A stretch of DNA of 64,000 nt from CAWCDJ01 sp963836015 (GCA_963836015.1 CAWIIF010000004.1:62001-126000); one strand, 5' to 3'; counted from the first letter of the stretch, positions 51,540 through 60,438 are shown. Notes: a model not told the origin generated them from the letters alone. Numbers and translations: made by a program.

Positions 51540-52486
51540 CCAGTACGAACAAGGCGCCTGTAGCAAGCCGCCTTCTGGAGCGGCTCGCCCGCACGAGGAA
51601 GATCGCCGCCAGGAGCCAGGGTAACAAACAGATAGGCGGTTGCCTTGGTGAGCAGTGCCAGATCAAAGCGCCTGCGAGGAACACGGCATCGACATGTCGC
51701 AGGGTCCTCGAAAAACAGATAGCGAAGTACATCGAGGCCACTAGCACATTGTCAGAGAGTGGTCGTTCGTAGCTTTCTAGCTTGAGAGAATCATTCCTCA
51801 GACTGTCGCATGAACAAGGCGATGGCTGATAGCGCCCTTTCGTTGCGATTGTGCAGACGCACTTGGCACTCGCTAACAGAGATCACTCGTCTGATTGGCT
51901 TCGGGCCTTCCCTACGTTTACGTGCTCCGAGTATGCCCGCGATAGCAGACACGCGGGCGATGCATGCCAGTGAACCGAACCACTCTCCGAAATTCACGAA
52001 GGTAGATCGCCCCCGGAAAGCATGTACGAAGGCAGAAGCGGGTATTCGGCTACTGGCTGCAGCATGACCTGGTTGAAGTACGGGGTGCGCAAGTACGGTA
52101 CGCTCGCGCCCCCTCCGCCCAGTACATGACGCGGGACACGTGAAGTGGCAGACAAAGCGCCCAGCGCGATTAGGTCCTATACAATTGCCCGGCGTCTGAC
52201 GAAGGAGTTTGTGTCGTCCCGCACGAAATCAATAAGGAAGTCGTGAGACTGGCCAGATGGGGCGACGCCGGCCCAACAGACCCACACCACCGGATCGCCA
52301 GTCAGGGGGGCGGAACGTAAATCGGAATCTTTGCCTGCGGGCCGCGATCAATGCGATCGCCAGGGCGCTGCCCCAACACCAGACGAGTGGGCTGCGCCGG
52401 ACCAGATCGAAAGCCCCCAGCGACTCGGCGATCACTAACCAGTGCCGTGCCGAATAGGACCAGCGCCCGCAGAAATCGTTCGCCAA
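51540..52486 (-). pseudogene. decayed multi-pass glycosyltransferase gene
   Basis: The minus strand contains collinear, protein-like fragments in changing frames. From 52486 downward come a hydrophobic start (LVWCWGSALAIALIAARRQR then FTFRPPDWRSGG), then YFNQVMLQPVAEY near 52055-52083, YMLSGGD near 52010-52026, FGEWFGSLACIA near 51950-51995, DNVLVASMYFAICFSRTLRH near 51700-51755, and LALLTKATAYLF near 51625-51661, the last typical of GT-C-type (ArnT/PMT-like) membrane glycosyltransferases. Several indels and stop codons separate them, so no product can be made. It is read as a fossil of a membrane sugar transferase. It lies just downstream of the phosphohexomutase gene on the same strand. Confidence 0.5.
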
Positions 52487-52516
52487 TCTCAGCGGCGGGC
52501 GCGGATCCGTCGCCGT

Positions 52517-54712
52517 TCAAGCTCGGGCATCTACAACCACATCCGCCAATCCCGGCAGATCCACGCCTTCAGTACTCAGTGTGCGAACCAGGTGGGCCAC
52601 TGCCGGGCCTGCGGAGGCCAGCGGGTCGGAGCCCGATCCGTAGGGCGCCAGGGTCCGGCGCAGCCAGGCGAGCTGCCCGGCGGGCGGCAGGGAGCGCAGG
52701 CTTTCGGCAGAGGCGATGAGGTCGGCGCGAAAACTCGTATCGAAGGCGGCTTTGAGGTCGAGGTCGATGTGGTCCGGCAGCAGCGCGGCGCTGGGGGAAA
52801 GATGATAGCCAACCCTCGCGATGCACTCGGCGGCGATCCGGGCGGCCAGTCCGGCGGCGAATTGCGCGGAGGCGGCGCGGGCGGTAGCGGCCGCGCCGGG
52901 CAGCTTGGAGCCCTCCACATCCACGTAAATCTTGGCCTTCGGCTCGGTTCCCGAAGGGCGCACCACGATTTGCGCGGCCTCGAGGTCATATACCAGGAAG
53001 TTCCGCGAGAGCCTCTCGGTGTCGCTGCGCAGGGGGCCGAATTCGGGGGCCAGCAGGTCGCGCGCCCGCAGCACCGGCATACCGCCCAGCTCGGCCGGAG
53101 GCTGATCGCGCAGGGAGCGCATCATCTCCGCCAGCAGCGCGGCGCCACGTATGCCCTTCATGACGATGCTGCGCGCCGCGTTCTGATGGTTCCCGCATTC
53201 CAGCTCGAAGGCGTCCAGGTAATCGGTAAGCAGCCGGTCGCGGGCGCGCAACTGGGCCACCAGCTCACACAGCACCAGGGCTCCGCCGGCGGCATCCTTG
53301 TCGCGAATGGCGGGGGTCAGCAGCACGCCGTGGCTTTCCTCCCCGGCCATTACGAGGTCCGACGGGACGGCGGAGATATCCTCGTAGCGGCCGTCGCGCT
53401 CGAGGCAGTCGAGGACGTGGGCGATGTACTTGAAGCCCACCAGCAGGTCCCCGACGATCCGGCAGCCGGCCCTTTCGGCGATGCGGCGCAGGGTCCGCGT
53501 GGTGACCATGGTCTTGATGAGCAGCCCGGAGCGCCGCGGACCGAACTCCGCGTCGAGGCACAGGTAGTAAGCCAGCAGGGCGGCGATCTCGTTGCCGTTC
53601 ACGTAGCGCCAGGCTCCCCCGGCATCCCGGGCGTAGACCCCGAGCCGGTCGGCGTCCGGATCGGTCGCCAGCACCAGGTCGGCGTTCCGTTCGGTGGCAA
53701 AGGGCAGGGCGGGGGAGGCCGCGGCCGGCACCTCCGGGTTGGGAAGCCGCAGGGGCACCGAGGCGAAGGTGCCGTCGTAGGTGTTGTGCGGCGGGTAGAC
53801 CTGCACGTCGTATCCGGCGGCCCGCAACACGTCGCCCACGCTTCCGTCGCCCGTTCCGCAGAGCGGGGTGTAGACGACGGTCAGGGGCATGGCCGGCTTG
53901 CTGCGAAGGCCCAGATTGATTTCGAGATAGGCGGCATGCAGGCTTGCCGGGAGCGGCTGGATACTGCCGGCGGCCCGCGCCTCTTCAAACGGGGTGCGGC
54001 GGATCTCCGCCACCTCGCTCATGAAGGAGGCCATCTCCTGATCGGTTGGCGGGACATCCTGGGCGCCCTGCCGGTTGAAGAACTTGAACCCGTTGTCGTC
54101 GGGATGGTTATGCGAGGCGCTGACGTTCATGCCGCCGAGCGCGCCCAGGTGGCGTATAGCGAAAGAGAGTTCCGGCGTGGAGAGGTACTCGCGCTCCGCA
54201 TTCAGGCCGGCCGTGAACACTTCGAAGCCGTTGGCGGCATAAATCTCGCAGGCCAGGCGCGCGAGGTCGCGGGAGGTCAGGCCGAGCAGGGGATTGTCCG
54301 ATCCGAGGAACGAGTAGGTTCCCGCGATGTCGGCGAACTGGCGGGTGTCGAATGCTACGACAATGCGGCGCCCGCGCTCCAGGGCTCCGGTCTCCCGAAG
54401 GAAGTTGCAGTGGCCCTGCACGGACATCGACACGGTGATCCGGTTGATGCGGTTTGGTCCGAACCCCACGCGTCCCCGCCGGCCGCCGGTGCCGAATGGG
54501 ACCAGTTGATAGAACGAGTCGAGCAGGAGAGCGGCTTGCCCGTGCCGGATGTGCTCGCGAATTGCGCCGGCCAGCGGGGCGTACTGTGGGGATGAGAGCC
54601 ATTCCTCAACGAAATCGAGCGCGCGGGAAGTCAATTCAGCGTCGGACGATAAGGCTCGAAACTGCCGCTCGAGACCGGAGCGCAGAGCGCTCATTTCCTC
54701 AGTCGTTATCAA
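52517..54712 (-). CDS. phosphoglucomutase/phosphomannomutase family protein, 731 aa
   Basis: A large alpha-D-phosphohexomutase. The catalytic phosphoserine loop is NVSASHNHPDDNG, the magnesium loop ATDPDADRLG, the sugar-binding loop GEESHG and the phosphate-binding loop RPSGTEPKAKIY, so all four functional sites are intact. The enzyme is longer than the usual ~450-580 residues because of an extra ~150-residue C-terminal domain (FAAGLAARIAAECIARVG onward). It should interconvert glucose or mannose 1- and 6-phosphate for sugar-nucleotide synthesis. The TTG start at 54712 is used because AAGGAG lies about 11 bases upstream; an in-frame ATG six codons later is the alternative. It is divergent from the zinc ribbon gene. 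Confidence 0.8.
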   Translation of the reverse strand: MITTEEMSALRSGLERQFRALSSDAELTSRALDFVEEWLSSPQYAPLAGAIREHIRHGQAALLLDSFYQLVPFGTGGRRGRVGFGPNRINRITVSMSVQGHCNFLRETGALERGRRIVVAFDTRQFADIAGTYSFLGSDNPLLGLTSRDLARLACEIYAANGFEVFTAGLNAEREYLSTPELSFAIRHLGALGGMNVSASHNHPDDNGFKFFNRQGAQDVPPTDQEMASFMSEVAEIRRTPFEEARAAGSIQPLPASLHAAYLEINLGLRSKPAMPLTVVYTPLCGTGDGSVGDVLRAAGYDVQVYPPHNTYDGTFASVPLRLPNPEVPAAASPALPFATERNADLVLATDPDADRLGVYARDAGGAWRYVNGNEIAALLAYYLCLDAEFGPRRSGLLIKTMVTTRTLRRIAERAGCRIVGDLLVGFKYIAHVLDCLERDGRYEDISAVPSDLVMAGEESHGVLLTPAIRDKDAAGGALVLCELVAQLRARDRLLTDYLDAFELECGNHQNAARSIVMKGIRGAALLAEMMRSLRDQPPAELGGMPVLRARDLLAPEFGPLRSDTERLSRNFLVYDLEAAQIVVRPSGTEPKAKIYVDVEGSKLPGAAATARAASAQFAAGLAARIAAECIARVGYHLSPSAALLPDHIDLDLKAAFDTSFRADLIASAESLRSLPPAGQLAWLRRTLAPYGSGSDPLASAGPAVAHLVRTLSTEGVDLPGLADVVVDARA

Positions 54713-54768
54713 TGGTTAAGTCTCTCCTTTACAAGCCGCGGGGCAGGAGCATTTCCATTGTATAGTGG

Positions 54769-54981
54769 ATGCAGCGAGTGGCCTACTACGCGCAGCCAGA
54801 TGAATTTGAGCCGGTCGAGAGTATCCGCTGTCCGGCGTGCGGGCGGGCGGACAGTTTCCCGTTGCCGGTCGAGAACCTGATCGACCGCTTTGCCTGGGCT
54901 GCGTTTCGCGGGCCCTTCCGATGCCGCGCGTGCCACCGGAAATTCTACCGGCGCATCCGCAAGCTGGCTCTTGCCGAATGA
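54769..54981 (+). CDS. small zinc-ribbon protein, 70 aa
   Basis: A 70-residue protein with two Cys pairs, CPACG (Cys21, Cys24) and CRACH (Cys52, Cys55, plus His56), spaced as in a treble-clef-like or zinc-ribbon fold, followed by a basic C-terminus (RKFYRRIRKLALAE). It is likely a nucleic-acid- or protein-binding zinc protein; no family name is assigned. The stop overlaps the start of the thioredoxin-like gene (ATGA), so they are translationally coupled. Confidence 0.65.
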   Translation: MQRVAYYAQPDEFEPVESIRCPACGRADSFPLPVENLIDRFAWAAFRGPFRCRACHRKFYRRIRKLALAE

Positions 54982-55871
54982 TACTGCCGATCTTCCTCGC
55001 TTACTTCTCGCTGGTGAACGATGTCGTCGGTCTCCTCAACCAGCGCGACTTGCCGGCGGCCGAGCGGACCGTGCAGGCTTACCGGGCGGCTTCCGGTTCC
55101 ACGCCGGAACTGGCGGCTGCCTACTCCTGGATAGCGCGCGGAGCGCTGGCCACCCGGCAGTACAGCGACGCAGAGAGTTATGCGGCGCGGGCGCGCCAGA
55201 CCACTCTGGAGTTTCTGAAGGCCCGCAAGCTGGATGACGACCCCTGGCTGCCCACCGCGCTGGGCGCGTCGATCGAGGTGCAGGCGGCGGTCCTGGCGGC
55301 CCGCGAAGGCCGCGGCGAAGCGGTGAGTTATCTGCGCGAGCAGTTGGCGTTGTTCGGCGCCACCTCGATCCACGAGCGTATTCAGAAGAACATCAACCTG
55401 TTGAGCCTGGAGGGAAAGCCGGCTCCATCCCTCGAGACGCGCGCCTGGCTGGGTCCGAAACCTCCCGCGGCGGCTGCGCTCCGCGGGCATCCCGTGTTGC
55501 TGTTCTTCTGGGCGCACTGGTGTTCGGACTGCAAAGCCGAAGGGCCGGTGATTGCCTCGATTCTGCGGACCTACGGCCCGAAGGGTCTGGTGGTGATCGC
55601 GCCCACGCGGCGTTACGGCTACGTGGCCGGCGGGAAGGACGCCGCTCCCGCGGAGGAGAGCGAGTATATCGAGCGAGTGCGCCGGCAGTATTATCCGGAA
55701 CTGAGTCCTGTACCCGTGCCTTTGAGCGCTGCCAATTTCCGCGCGTACGGCGCCAGCACGACGCCGACTCTGGTGTTGATCGACAAGGCTGGAGTCGTCC
55801 GGATGTACCACCCCGGCGTCCTCTCCGAGAGCGATCTTTCCGCGCGTGTAAGGGCGCTCACCGGAGATTAG
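54978..55871 (+). CDS. TlpA-like thioredoxin-fold protein with N-terminal TPR-like region
   Basis: A 297-residue protein. It starts MILPIFLAYFSLVNDVVG, a hydrophobic N-terminus that may act as a signal or anchor. About residues 20-150 form TPR-like helices (AAAYSWIARGALATRQYSDA). A thioredoxin/AhpC-TSA-type domain follows from about 155, with active-site CSDC (Cys182, Cys185) in FFWAHWCSDCKAEGPV and the cis-proline segment GASTTPTLVLID. It is predicted to be a periplasmic thiol-disulfide oxidoreductase, perhaps with a partner bound through the TPR region. It is coupled to the zinc-ribbon gene (ATGA) and convergent with the tiny gene at 55868 with a 4-bp overlap. Confidence 0.75.
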   Translation: MILPIFLAYFSLVNDVVGLLNQRDLPAAERTVQAYRAASGSTPELAAAYSWIARGALATRQYSDAESYAARARQTTLEFLKARKLDDDPWLPTALGASIEVQAAVLAAREGRGEAVSYLREQLALFGATSIHERIQKNINLLSLEGKPAPSLETRAWLGPKPPAAAALRGHPVLLFFWAHWCSDCKAEGPVIASILRTYGPKGLVVIAPTRRYGYVAGGKDAAPAEESEYIERVRRQYYPELSPVPVPLSAANFRAYGASTTPTLVLIDKAGVVRMYHPGVLSESDLSARVRALTGD

Positions 55872-56044
55872 GCTGTCTTTCGCTTTCGCAGTTCAGCCAG
55901 GATCCTCGCGCGAGACCGATTGTAACTTTCCAGCGACTCGATGAGAGCGTCAATAGCTGACCTGCGCGCATAAAGACACTCCAACTCCCTACGCAGTCCC
56001 TGTGTCGCATTTGCCCTGGTGGTCGGCTTCTTCACACACAACAT
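55868..56044 (-). CDS. small helical protein, 58 aa
   Basis: A short gene not longer than 177 bp, starting MLCVKKPTTRANATQGLRRE and continuing as one charged helix (ELECLYARRSAIDALIESLE, then RILAELRKRKTA). It looks like a coiled-coil or DNA-binding-like helical peptide. A GTACA-GA-TGTAC palindrome, the core of BlaI/CopY-type operators, lies two bases upstream of the ATG, arguing for a regulated gene. It overlaps the TlpA-like gene convergently by four bases. Function unknown; similar short proteins occur in Solibacter-like genomes by recollection only. Confidence 0.5.
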   Translation of the reverse strand: MLCVKKPTTRANATQGLRRELECLYARRSAIDALIESLESYNRSRARILAELRKRKTA

Positions 56045-56045
56045 A

Positions 56046-56057
56046 GTACAGATGTAC
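56046..56057. promoter_or_regulatory. TACA-N2-TGTA palindrome (BlaI/CopY-operator-like)
   Basis: The 12-base palindrome GTACAGATGTAC is two bases from the ATG of the small helical gene. The TACA-N2-TGTA core is shared with operators of winged-helix BlaI/MecI/CopY repressors. The position would block transcription or translation initiation of that gene. No BlaI-family gene is in the window, so the assignment rests on the motif alone. Confidence 0.4.
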
Positions 56058-56150
56058 CAGAAGGTCTAAGAATAGACAATAGAAATTACAAGAAAGTCCT
56101 TATGCTAAATTGCGGGCCGAGGTTCTCCCCGCAAATGAGGGTATGAGATA

Positions 56151-57458
56151 TCAACTGGCTAATAAATCAATAATCTGCTCGATGTCATTGGCGACGACAG
56201 TAGGGCGGTTACCGTATGTTGAGCGTATCTCTTCGCCAGGTGTATCCCGTAGTACCCCTGTGTGATATCGATAGATGTAATCAGGGTCTTTCAAGACGTT
56301 GCCCGTGAGCACGGCGACCACATCGTCCTCGGGTTTCACGACGCCCTCGGTCACCAGGTTTCGGATTCCGGCGAGGGTCGCTGCAGAGGCGGGCTCGCAA
56401 CCGATCCCGCAGCGGCCGATGATGGCCTTGGCGTCCGCAATCTCCTGCTCGGTGACTTTCCTGACGACTCCATTGGAAGCGCATACCTCGCGCAGCGCTT
56501 TGGGCCAGGAGACGGGATCGCCGATTTTGATGGCGGTGGCGAGCGTCTCGGGATGCTCTACGGGTTTCAACCGGGAGCGGTCCGTGCCGTGCATCAGTGA
56601 GTAAAATGGCGCGGCGCCCTCGGCCTGAATGACGGCCAGGCGCGGCAGGCGGGAGATCAATCCCCACTCCTTCATTTCGCGCAGGGCTTTGCCGAACGCG
56701 GAGGTGTTGCCGAGATTTCCGCCGGGCAGCACGACCCAATCCGGAACGCTCCAATCGCGCTGGTCCATCAGTTCGACCATGATGGTCTTCTGACCCTCGA
56801 TGCGGAAGGGGTTGATCGAATTCAGCAGATAGATGCCGAGCTTGTCCGCGATCTGCCGGACGAGGGCCAGGATCTGGTCGAAGTTGGCCTCCACCTGGAG
56901 GGTCCGGGCGCCGTATTCCAGAGCCTGGGCCAGCTTTCCGTAGGAGATATTTCCGTTGGGGATGAAGATGACGGGCTGGAGTCCCGCAGCGCTGGCGTAA
57001 GCCGCCATGGACGCCGAGGTGTTGCCGGTGGAGACGCAGGCCACGCGTTTGCACCCGAGGCGCAATGCCTGGGCGGTCCCGCAGGTCATGCCGTTGTCTT
57101 TGAACGACCCGGTCGGGTTGAATCCCTGGTGCTTGAAGGTCAGGCGGTCGAGCCCGCCGTAGCGGGCGGCGGCCGGGGCGTCCAACAGCGGGGTATCGCC
57201 TTCCCGCAGGGTCACGACGCGGTCGTAGCTGTCCAGAAACGGGAAGAACTCGCGGTAGCGCCAGACGCCGCTCTGGTCCAGCGGCGCGTTCGACATGCGG
57301 CGCTCGCGCCACAGCCGCTTCCAGTCGGCGGCGGGACGGTCCGGGGCGTCGTAGACGGCTTCCAGGAGGCCGCCGCACCGGGGGCAGTTGTAGATCAGTT
57401 CGGTGATCGGGAAACGGGCGCGGCACCGTTCCTCGAAACAGGCAAGCTCCGCTGGCAT
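56151..57458 (-). CDS. thrC: threonine synthase
   Basis: A 435-residue PLP enzyme of threonine biosynthesis, converting O-phosphohomoserine to threonine in the cytoplasm. It begins with a four-Cys zinc-binding-like segment (Cys7, Cys12, Cys25, Cys28), as in archaeal-type threonine synthases, then FKHQGFNPTGSFKDNG with the PLP-binding Lys120, VSTGNTSASMAAYASA, the glycine-rich GGNLGNTSAFGKAL and SINPFRIEGQKTI. Length and motif order are normal. The start lies 19 bp from the divergent alcohol dehydrogenase start, so the two promoters must overlap the coding regions. A 93-bp gap with no feature separates it from the small regulated gene. Confidence 0.9.
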   Translation of the reverse strand: MPAELACFEERCRARFPITELIYNCPRCGGLLEAVYDAPDRPAADWKRLWRERRMSNAPLDQSGVWRYREFFPFLDSYDRVVTLREGDTPLLDAPAAARYGGLDRLTFKHQGFNPTGSFKDNGMTCGTAQALRLGCKRVACVSTGNTSASMAAYASAAGLQPVIFIPNGNISYGKLAQALEYGARTLQVEANFDQILALVRQIADKLGIYLLNSINPFRIEGQKTIMVELMDQRDWSVPDWVVLPGGNLGNTSAFGKALREMKEWGLISRLPRLAVIQAEGAAPFYSLMHGTDRSRLKPVEHPETLATAIKIGDPVSWPKALREVCASNGVVRKVTEQEIADAKAIIGRCGIGCEPASAATLAGIRNLVTEGVVKPEDDVVAVLTGNVLKDPDYIYRYHTGVLRDTPGEEIRSTYGNRPTVVANDIEQIIDLLAS

Positions 57459-57477
57459 GAAGTTCTATTATAGGGGG

Positions 57478-58431
57478 ATGCTGGCCGTCCACCTGGAACA
57501 CGGCGCGGTGACCGCGCGGGAAACTGCACTGCCGCGGCGTCCGGAGGGGTACGCGCTGCTCCGCCTGCTGGCTGCCGGAATCTGTAACACCGACCTGGAG
57601 TTGCAGCGGGGCTACTACGGCTTCGAGGGCATTCCGGGGCACGAGTTCGTAGGGGAGGTGGTGGAGGCGGACGCGCGGGCACTGGTCGGCAAGCGCGTAG
57701 TAGGCGAGATCAACCTGGCCTGCAGGGACTGCGACTGGTGCCGGCGCGGTCTCGGGCGGCACTGCCCGCACCGCGCGGTGCTCGGCATCGTGAAGCACCC
57801 CGGGGCATTCGCGGAGTACCTGACTTTGCCGGAGCGGAACCTGCACGTTCTTCCGGACGCGATGCCGCTGGAGCGAGCGGTATTTGTCGAACCGCTGGCC
57901 GCGGCGTGCGAGATCCTGGACCAGGTGACGATTCCGTGTAGCGAGGCGGTGGCGGTGCTGGGGGATGGCAAGCTGGGGCTGTTGATCGCGATGGTGCTGC
58001 AGGCCCGGGGCTTCCGGGTGCATCAGTTCGGCCGGCACGCCGAGAAACTGCGGATTGCCGCGAAGGCGGGGGTGGCCACGGAAATCGGAGCAGCCGCTCC
58101 CCCGGCCGCTTACAACTGGGTGGTGGACGCCACCGGGAGCCCCGAAGGGCTGCGGGAGGCCGTGGCCATGACGCGGCCGCGCGGCACCCTGATTCTGAAA
58201 TCCACCGTGCACGGCGTGGTGGGGGTGGATACGGCCCCAATCATCGTGAACGAGATCACGCTGGTTGGCTCGCGCTGCGGCCGTTTCGAGGCGGCCCTGC
58301 CGCTGCTCGAGCACGGTTTGATTCCCGTAGAGGATCTGATCGCGTGCCGCTTTCCCCTGCGGGAAGCCGCGCGGGCCTTCGAGCGCGCCGGGTCGCGCGG
58401 GACGCTCAAAGTGCTGCTCGAATCTCAGTAA
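57478..58431 (+). CDS. zinc-type alcohol/sugar dehydrogenase (MDR family)
   Basis: A 317-residue medium-chain dehydrogenase. The catalytic zinc ligands are near the N-terminus in AAGICNTDLEL and IPGHEFVGEVVEAD. The structural-zinc-like Cys cluster CRDCDWCRRGLGRHC follows, and the NAD(P) domain has AVLGDGKLGLLIAMVLQA. The family oxidises alcohols or polyols in the cytoplasm; the substrate is unknown. The ATG at 57478 is preferred because the conserved N-terminus starts there; it is directly preceded by a TATTATA-like stretch that could be a -10 for a leaderless message. It is divergent from thrC and overlaps the D-2-hydroxyacid dehydrogenase gene by 7 bp convergently. Confidence 0.8.
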   Translation: MLAVHLEHGAVTARETALPRRPEGYALLRLLAAGICNTDLELQRGYYGFEGIPGHEFVGEVVEADARALVGKRVVGEINLACRDCDWCRRGLGRHCPHRAVLGIVKHPGAFAEYLTLPERNLHVLPDAMPLERAVFVEPLAAACEILDQVTIPCSEAVAVLGDGKLGLLIAMVLQARGFRVHQFGRHAEKLRIAAKAGVATEIGAAAPPAAYNWVVDATGSPEGLREAVAMTRPRGTLILKSTVHGVVGVDTAPIIVNEITLVGSRCGRFEAALPLLEHGLIPVEDLIACRFPLREAARAFERAGSRGTLKVLLESQ

Positions 58432-59396
58432 CCGAGGTGTTTTTCCACCACGTTCTGGAGCGGCACGCCGCTGCGAAAGCGCTCGAACTGCTCGATAAAG
58501 AAGCGCATCGCCTGGTCCATCCAATCCGGCGTATGATCCGCGCAGTGGGGGGAGAGCAGCACGTTCGGCAGGGAGTAAAAGGGATGGCCCGGAGGCAGCG
58601 GCTCCTGGTCGAAGACGTCGAGCGCCGCGCCCCTGATCATGCCGGCGGAGAGGGCCTGCACCATGGCCGTCTCGTCGATCACCGGGCCGCGGCCGATGTT
58701 GATCACCACGGCGGAAGGCTTCATGGCGGCAAACGCCGGCGCACCGATCATCCCGCGCGTCTGGGGTGTGAGTGGTGCAGCCGCGACGATATAGTCGCAA
58801 GCCGGGATCATCTCCATGAGCTGGGCGGCGCCGTAGATGCGGCTGACCAAAGGGTCCAGGTGGTAAACGGACGGGCCTCTGCGGTTCATGGCGAGGACCT
58901 GCATGCCCATGGCGCGAACGCGCGTGGCCACGGCGCGTCCGATGTCGCCGTAGCCGACAATTCCAACGGTCTGGCCGGCGACTTCGGTGATGTCGAACTG
59001 CTCCCAGACGCCGGCTTCCTGGTTGCGCACCATGCGGCGCAGGTCCTTGGCGAAAAAGAGGATGGCAGCCAGCGCGAACTCGCCCAGCGACTGGCTGAAA
59101 ACCCCGCTTCCATTGGTGAGCGTCACCGGGCTTGCCACCAGCTCGGGGAATAACTGGTTATCCAGCCCGGCAGAACGGGTATGCACCCACTGTACGTGGG
59201 GGCACATCCCGAACACATCGCGCAGCAGCGCTCCGGAGAGCGACCAGTTAAAAATAATAGTGGCCTCGGGAGCGGCTCTCTCGAATGCCTCGACCGTGTT
59301 TCCGACAGCGATCCCGGTTTCCGGCGGCAACTGTTCGAGCATGGCGAGCTGTGGCTCCGTGGGATTAGCCAGCACCAGGATTGTGTGATTGCTCAT
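58425..59396 (-). CDS. D-2-hydroxyacid dehydrogenase
   Basis: A 323-residue NAD-dependent D-isomer specific 2-hydroxyacid dehydrogenase. The Rossmann fingerprint VGIVGYGDIGRAVA is followed by VINIGRGPVIDE with the catalytic Arg, an acidic GAALDVFDQEPLPPGHPFY block and LLSPHCADHTP with the catalytic His. It probably reduces a 2-keto acid (glyoxylate or hydroxypyruvate-like). Cytoplasmic, no signal peptide. It is divergent from glpX with only 17 bp between start codons and overlaps the dehydrogenase gene at its other end by 7 bp, a very compact arrangement. Confidence 0.85.
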   Translation of the reverse strand: MSNHTILVLANPTEPQLAMLEQLPPETGIAVGNTVEAFERAAPEATIIFNWSLSGALLRDVFGMCPHVQWVHTRSAGLDNQLFPELVASPVTLTNGSGVFSQSLGEFALAAILFFAKDLRRMVRNQEAGVWEQFDITEVAGQTVGIVGYGDIGRAVATRVRAMGMQVLAMNRRGPSVYHLDPLVSRIYGAAQLMEMIPACDYIVAAAPLTPQTRGMIGAPAFAAMKPSAVVINIGRGPVIDETAMVQALSAGMIRGAALDVFDQEPLPPGHPFYSLPNVLLSPHCADHTPDWMDQAMRFFIEQFERFRSGVPLQNVVEKHLGY

Positions 59397-59413
59397 GAGG
59401 AGAAAGCTACCAC

Positions 59414-60388
59414 ATGTTCGACCTTTCGCTCGAATTGCTCCGCGTCGTTGAAGACGCGGCAGTTGCATCGGCCCGCACGATGGGAATGGGCGACCCGAAT
59501 GCAGCCGACCAGGCGGCCGTGGAATCGATGCGGCGGTGCCTCGATACGATCGCGATCGATGGAACGATCGTGATCGGGGAAGGGGAGCGGGATGAAGCCC
59601 CCATGCTGTACATCGGCGAGCGGGTCGGAAGCAAAAACAACGGAACCACGATACCCGTGGACATCGCGGTGGACCCGCTGGAGGGGACCAACCTCTGCGC
59701 CACCGGCGGCGCCGGGGCAATTACCGTGCTGGCGGCGTCGGAGCCCGGCGGCCTGCTGCACGCTCCGGATTGCTACATGGAGAAGATCGTGGTCGGCCCG
59801 GCCGCCAAGGGGGCGGTGGAGCTGGACGCGCCGGTCAAGCAGAACCTCAAGGCCATCGCCCGCCGGCTGCAGCGCGGCGTGGACGACCTGGTGGTGGTGG
59901 TGCTCGACCGACCGCGGCACCAGCAGCTCATTGCGGACATCCGCGAAGGCGGCGCACGCATCCGCCTGATCTCCGACGGCGATCTTTCGGCGGGGATTGC
60001 GGCGGCCGTGGCGGGCACGGGAGTACATGCGGTTATGGGCTCGGGAGGCGCCCCCGAGGGCGTGCTGACGGCGGCCGCGCTGAAGTGCCTCAACGGCGAG
60101 ATCCTGGGCCGGCTGGTGGTGAAGGACGACGCACAGAAGGAGCGTATGCAGGAGATGGGAATCCGCGATATTCACCGCATTTACAGCACGCCGGAGCTGG
60201 CGCCCGGCCGGAACCTGGTGTTTGCGGCGTGCGGGGTTACGGACGGAAACCTGCTGCGCGGAGTCCGCTTCACCGGGGACGGGATTCACACGCAATCGGT
60301 GGTCATGACCTCGCAGCCGGCGCGCGTCCGTTTCCTCGACAGCACACGGCTGGAGAACCGGCCGGACGTGAAGGTTCGATTTCGGTAG
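59414..60388 (+). CDS. glpX: class II fructose-1,6-bisphosphatase
   Basis: A 324-residue GlpX-type fructose-1,6-bisphosphatase, the normal length. Signatures: MGDPNAADQAAVESMR, the metal-binding GEGERDEAPM, DPLEGTN at residues 87-93, the LISDGDLSAGIAAAV block and GSGGAPEGVLTAAALK. It catalyses fructose-1,6-bisphosphate to fructose-6-phosphate in gluconeogenesis, with magnesium or manganese. It follows 17 bp after the divergent hydroxyacid dehydrogenase start and is upstream of a membrane protein gene with which it may be co-transcribed (50-bp gap). The gene assignment is firm. Confidence 0.9.
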   Translation: MFDLSLELLRVVEDAAVASARTMGMGDPNAADQAAVESMRRCLDTIAIDGTIVIGEGERDEAPMLYIGERVGSKNNGTTIPVDIAVDPLEGTNLCATGGAGAITVLAASEPGGLLHAPDCYMEKIVVGPAAKGAVELDAPVKQNLKAIARRLQRGVDDLVVVVLDRPRHQQLIADIREGGARIRLISDGDLSAGIAAAVAGTGVHAVMGSGGAPEGVLTAAALKCLNGEILGRLVVKDDAQKERMQEMGIRDIHRIYSTPELAPGRNLVFAACGVTDGNLLRGVRFTGDGIHTQSVVMTSQPARVRFLDSTRLENRPDVKVRFR

Positions 60389-60438
60389 TTGCCTGCCGGA
60401 GGCCGGCTGCGTCAAACTGAAGATGCCTACGGGCGACA

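Noticed and set aside
50502..52516. Possible CRISPR or integron-like array in the gene-free region
   Set aside because: Only two copies of one repeat are present, with no spacer pattern, cas genes or integrase.
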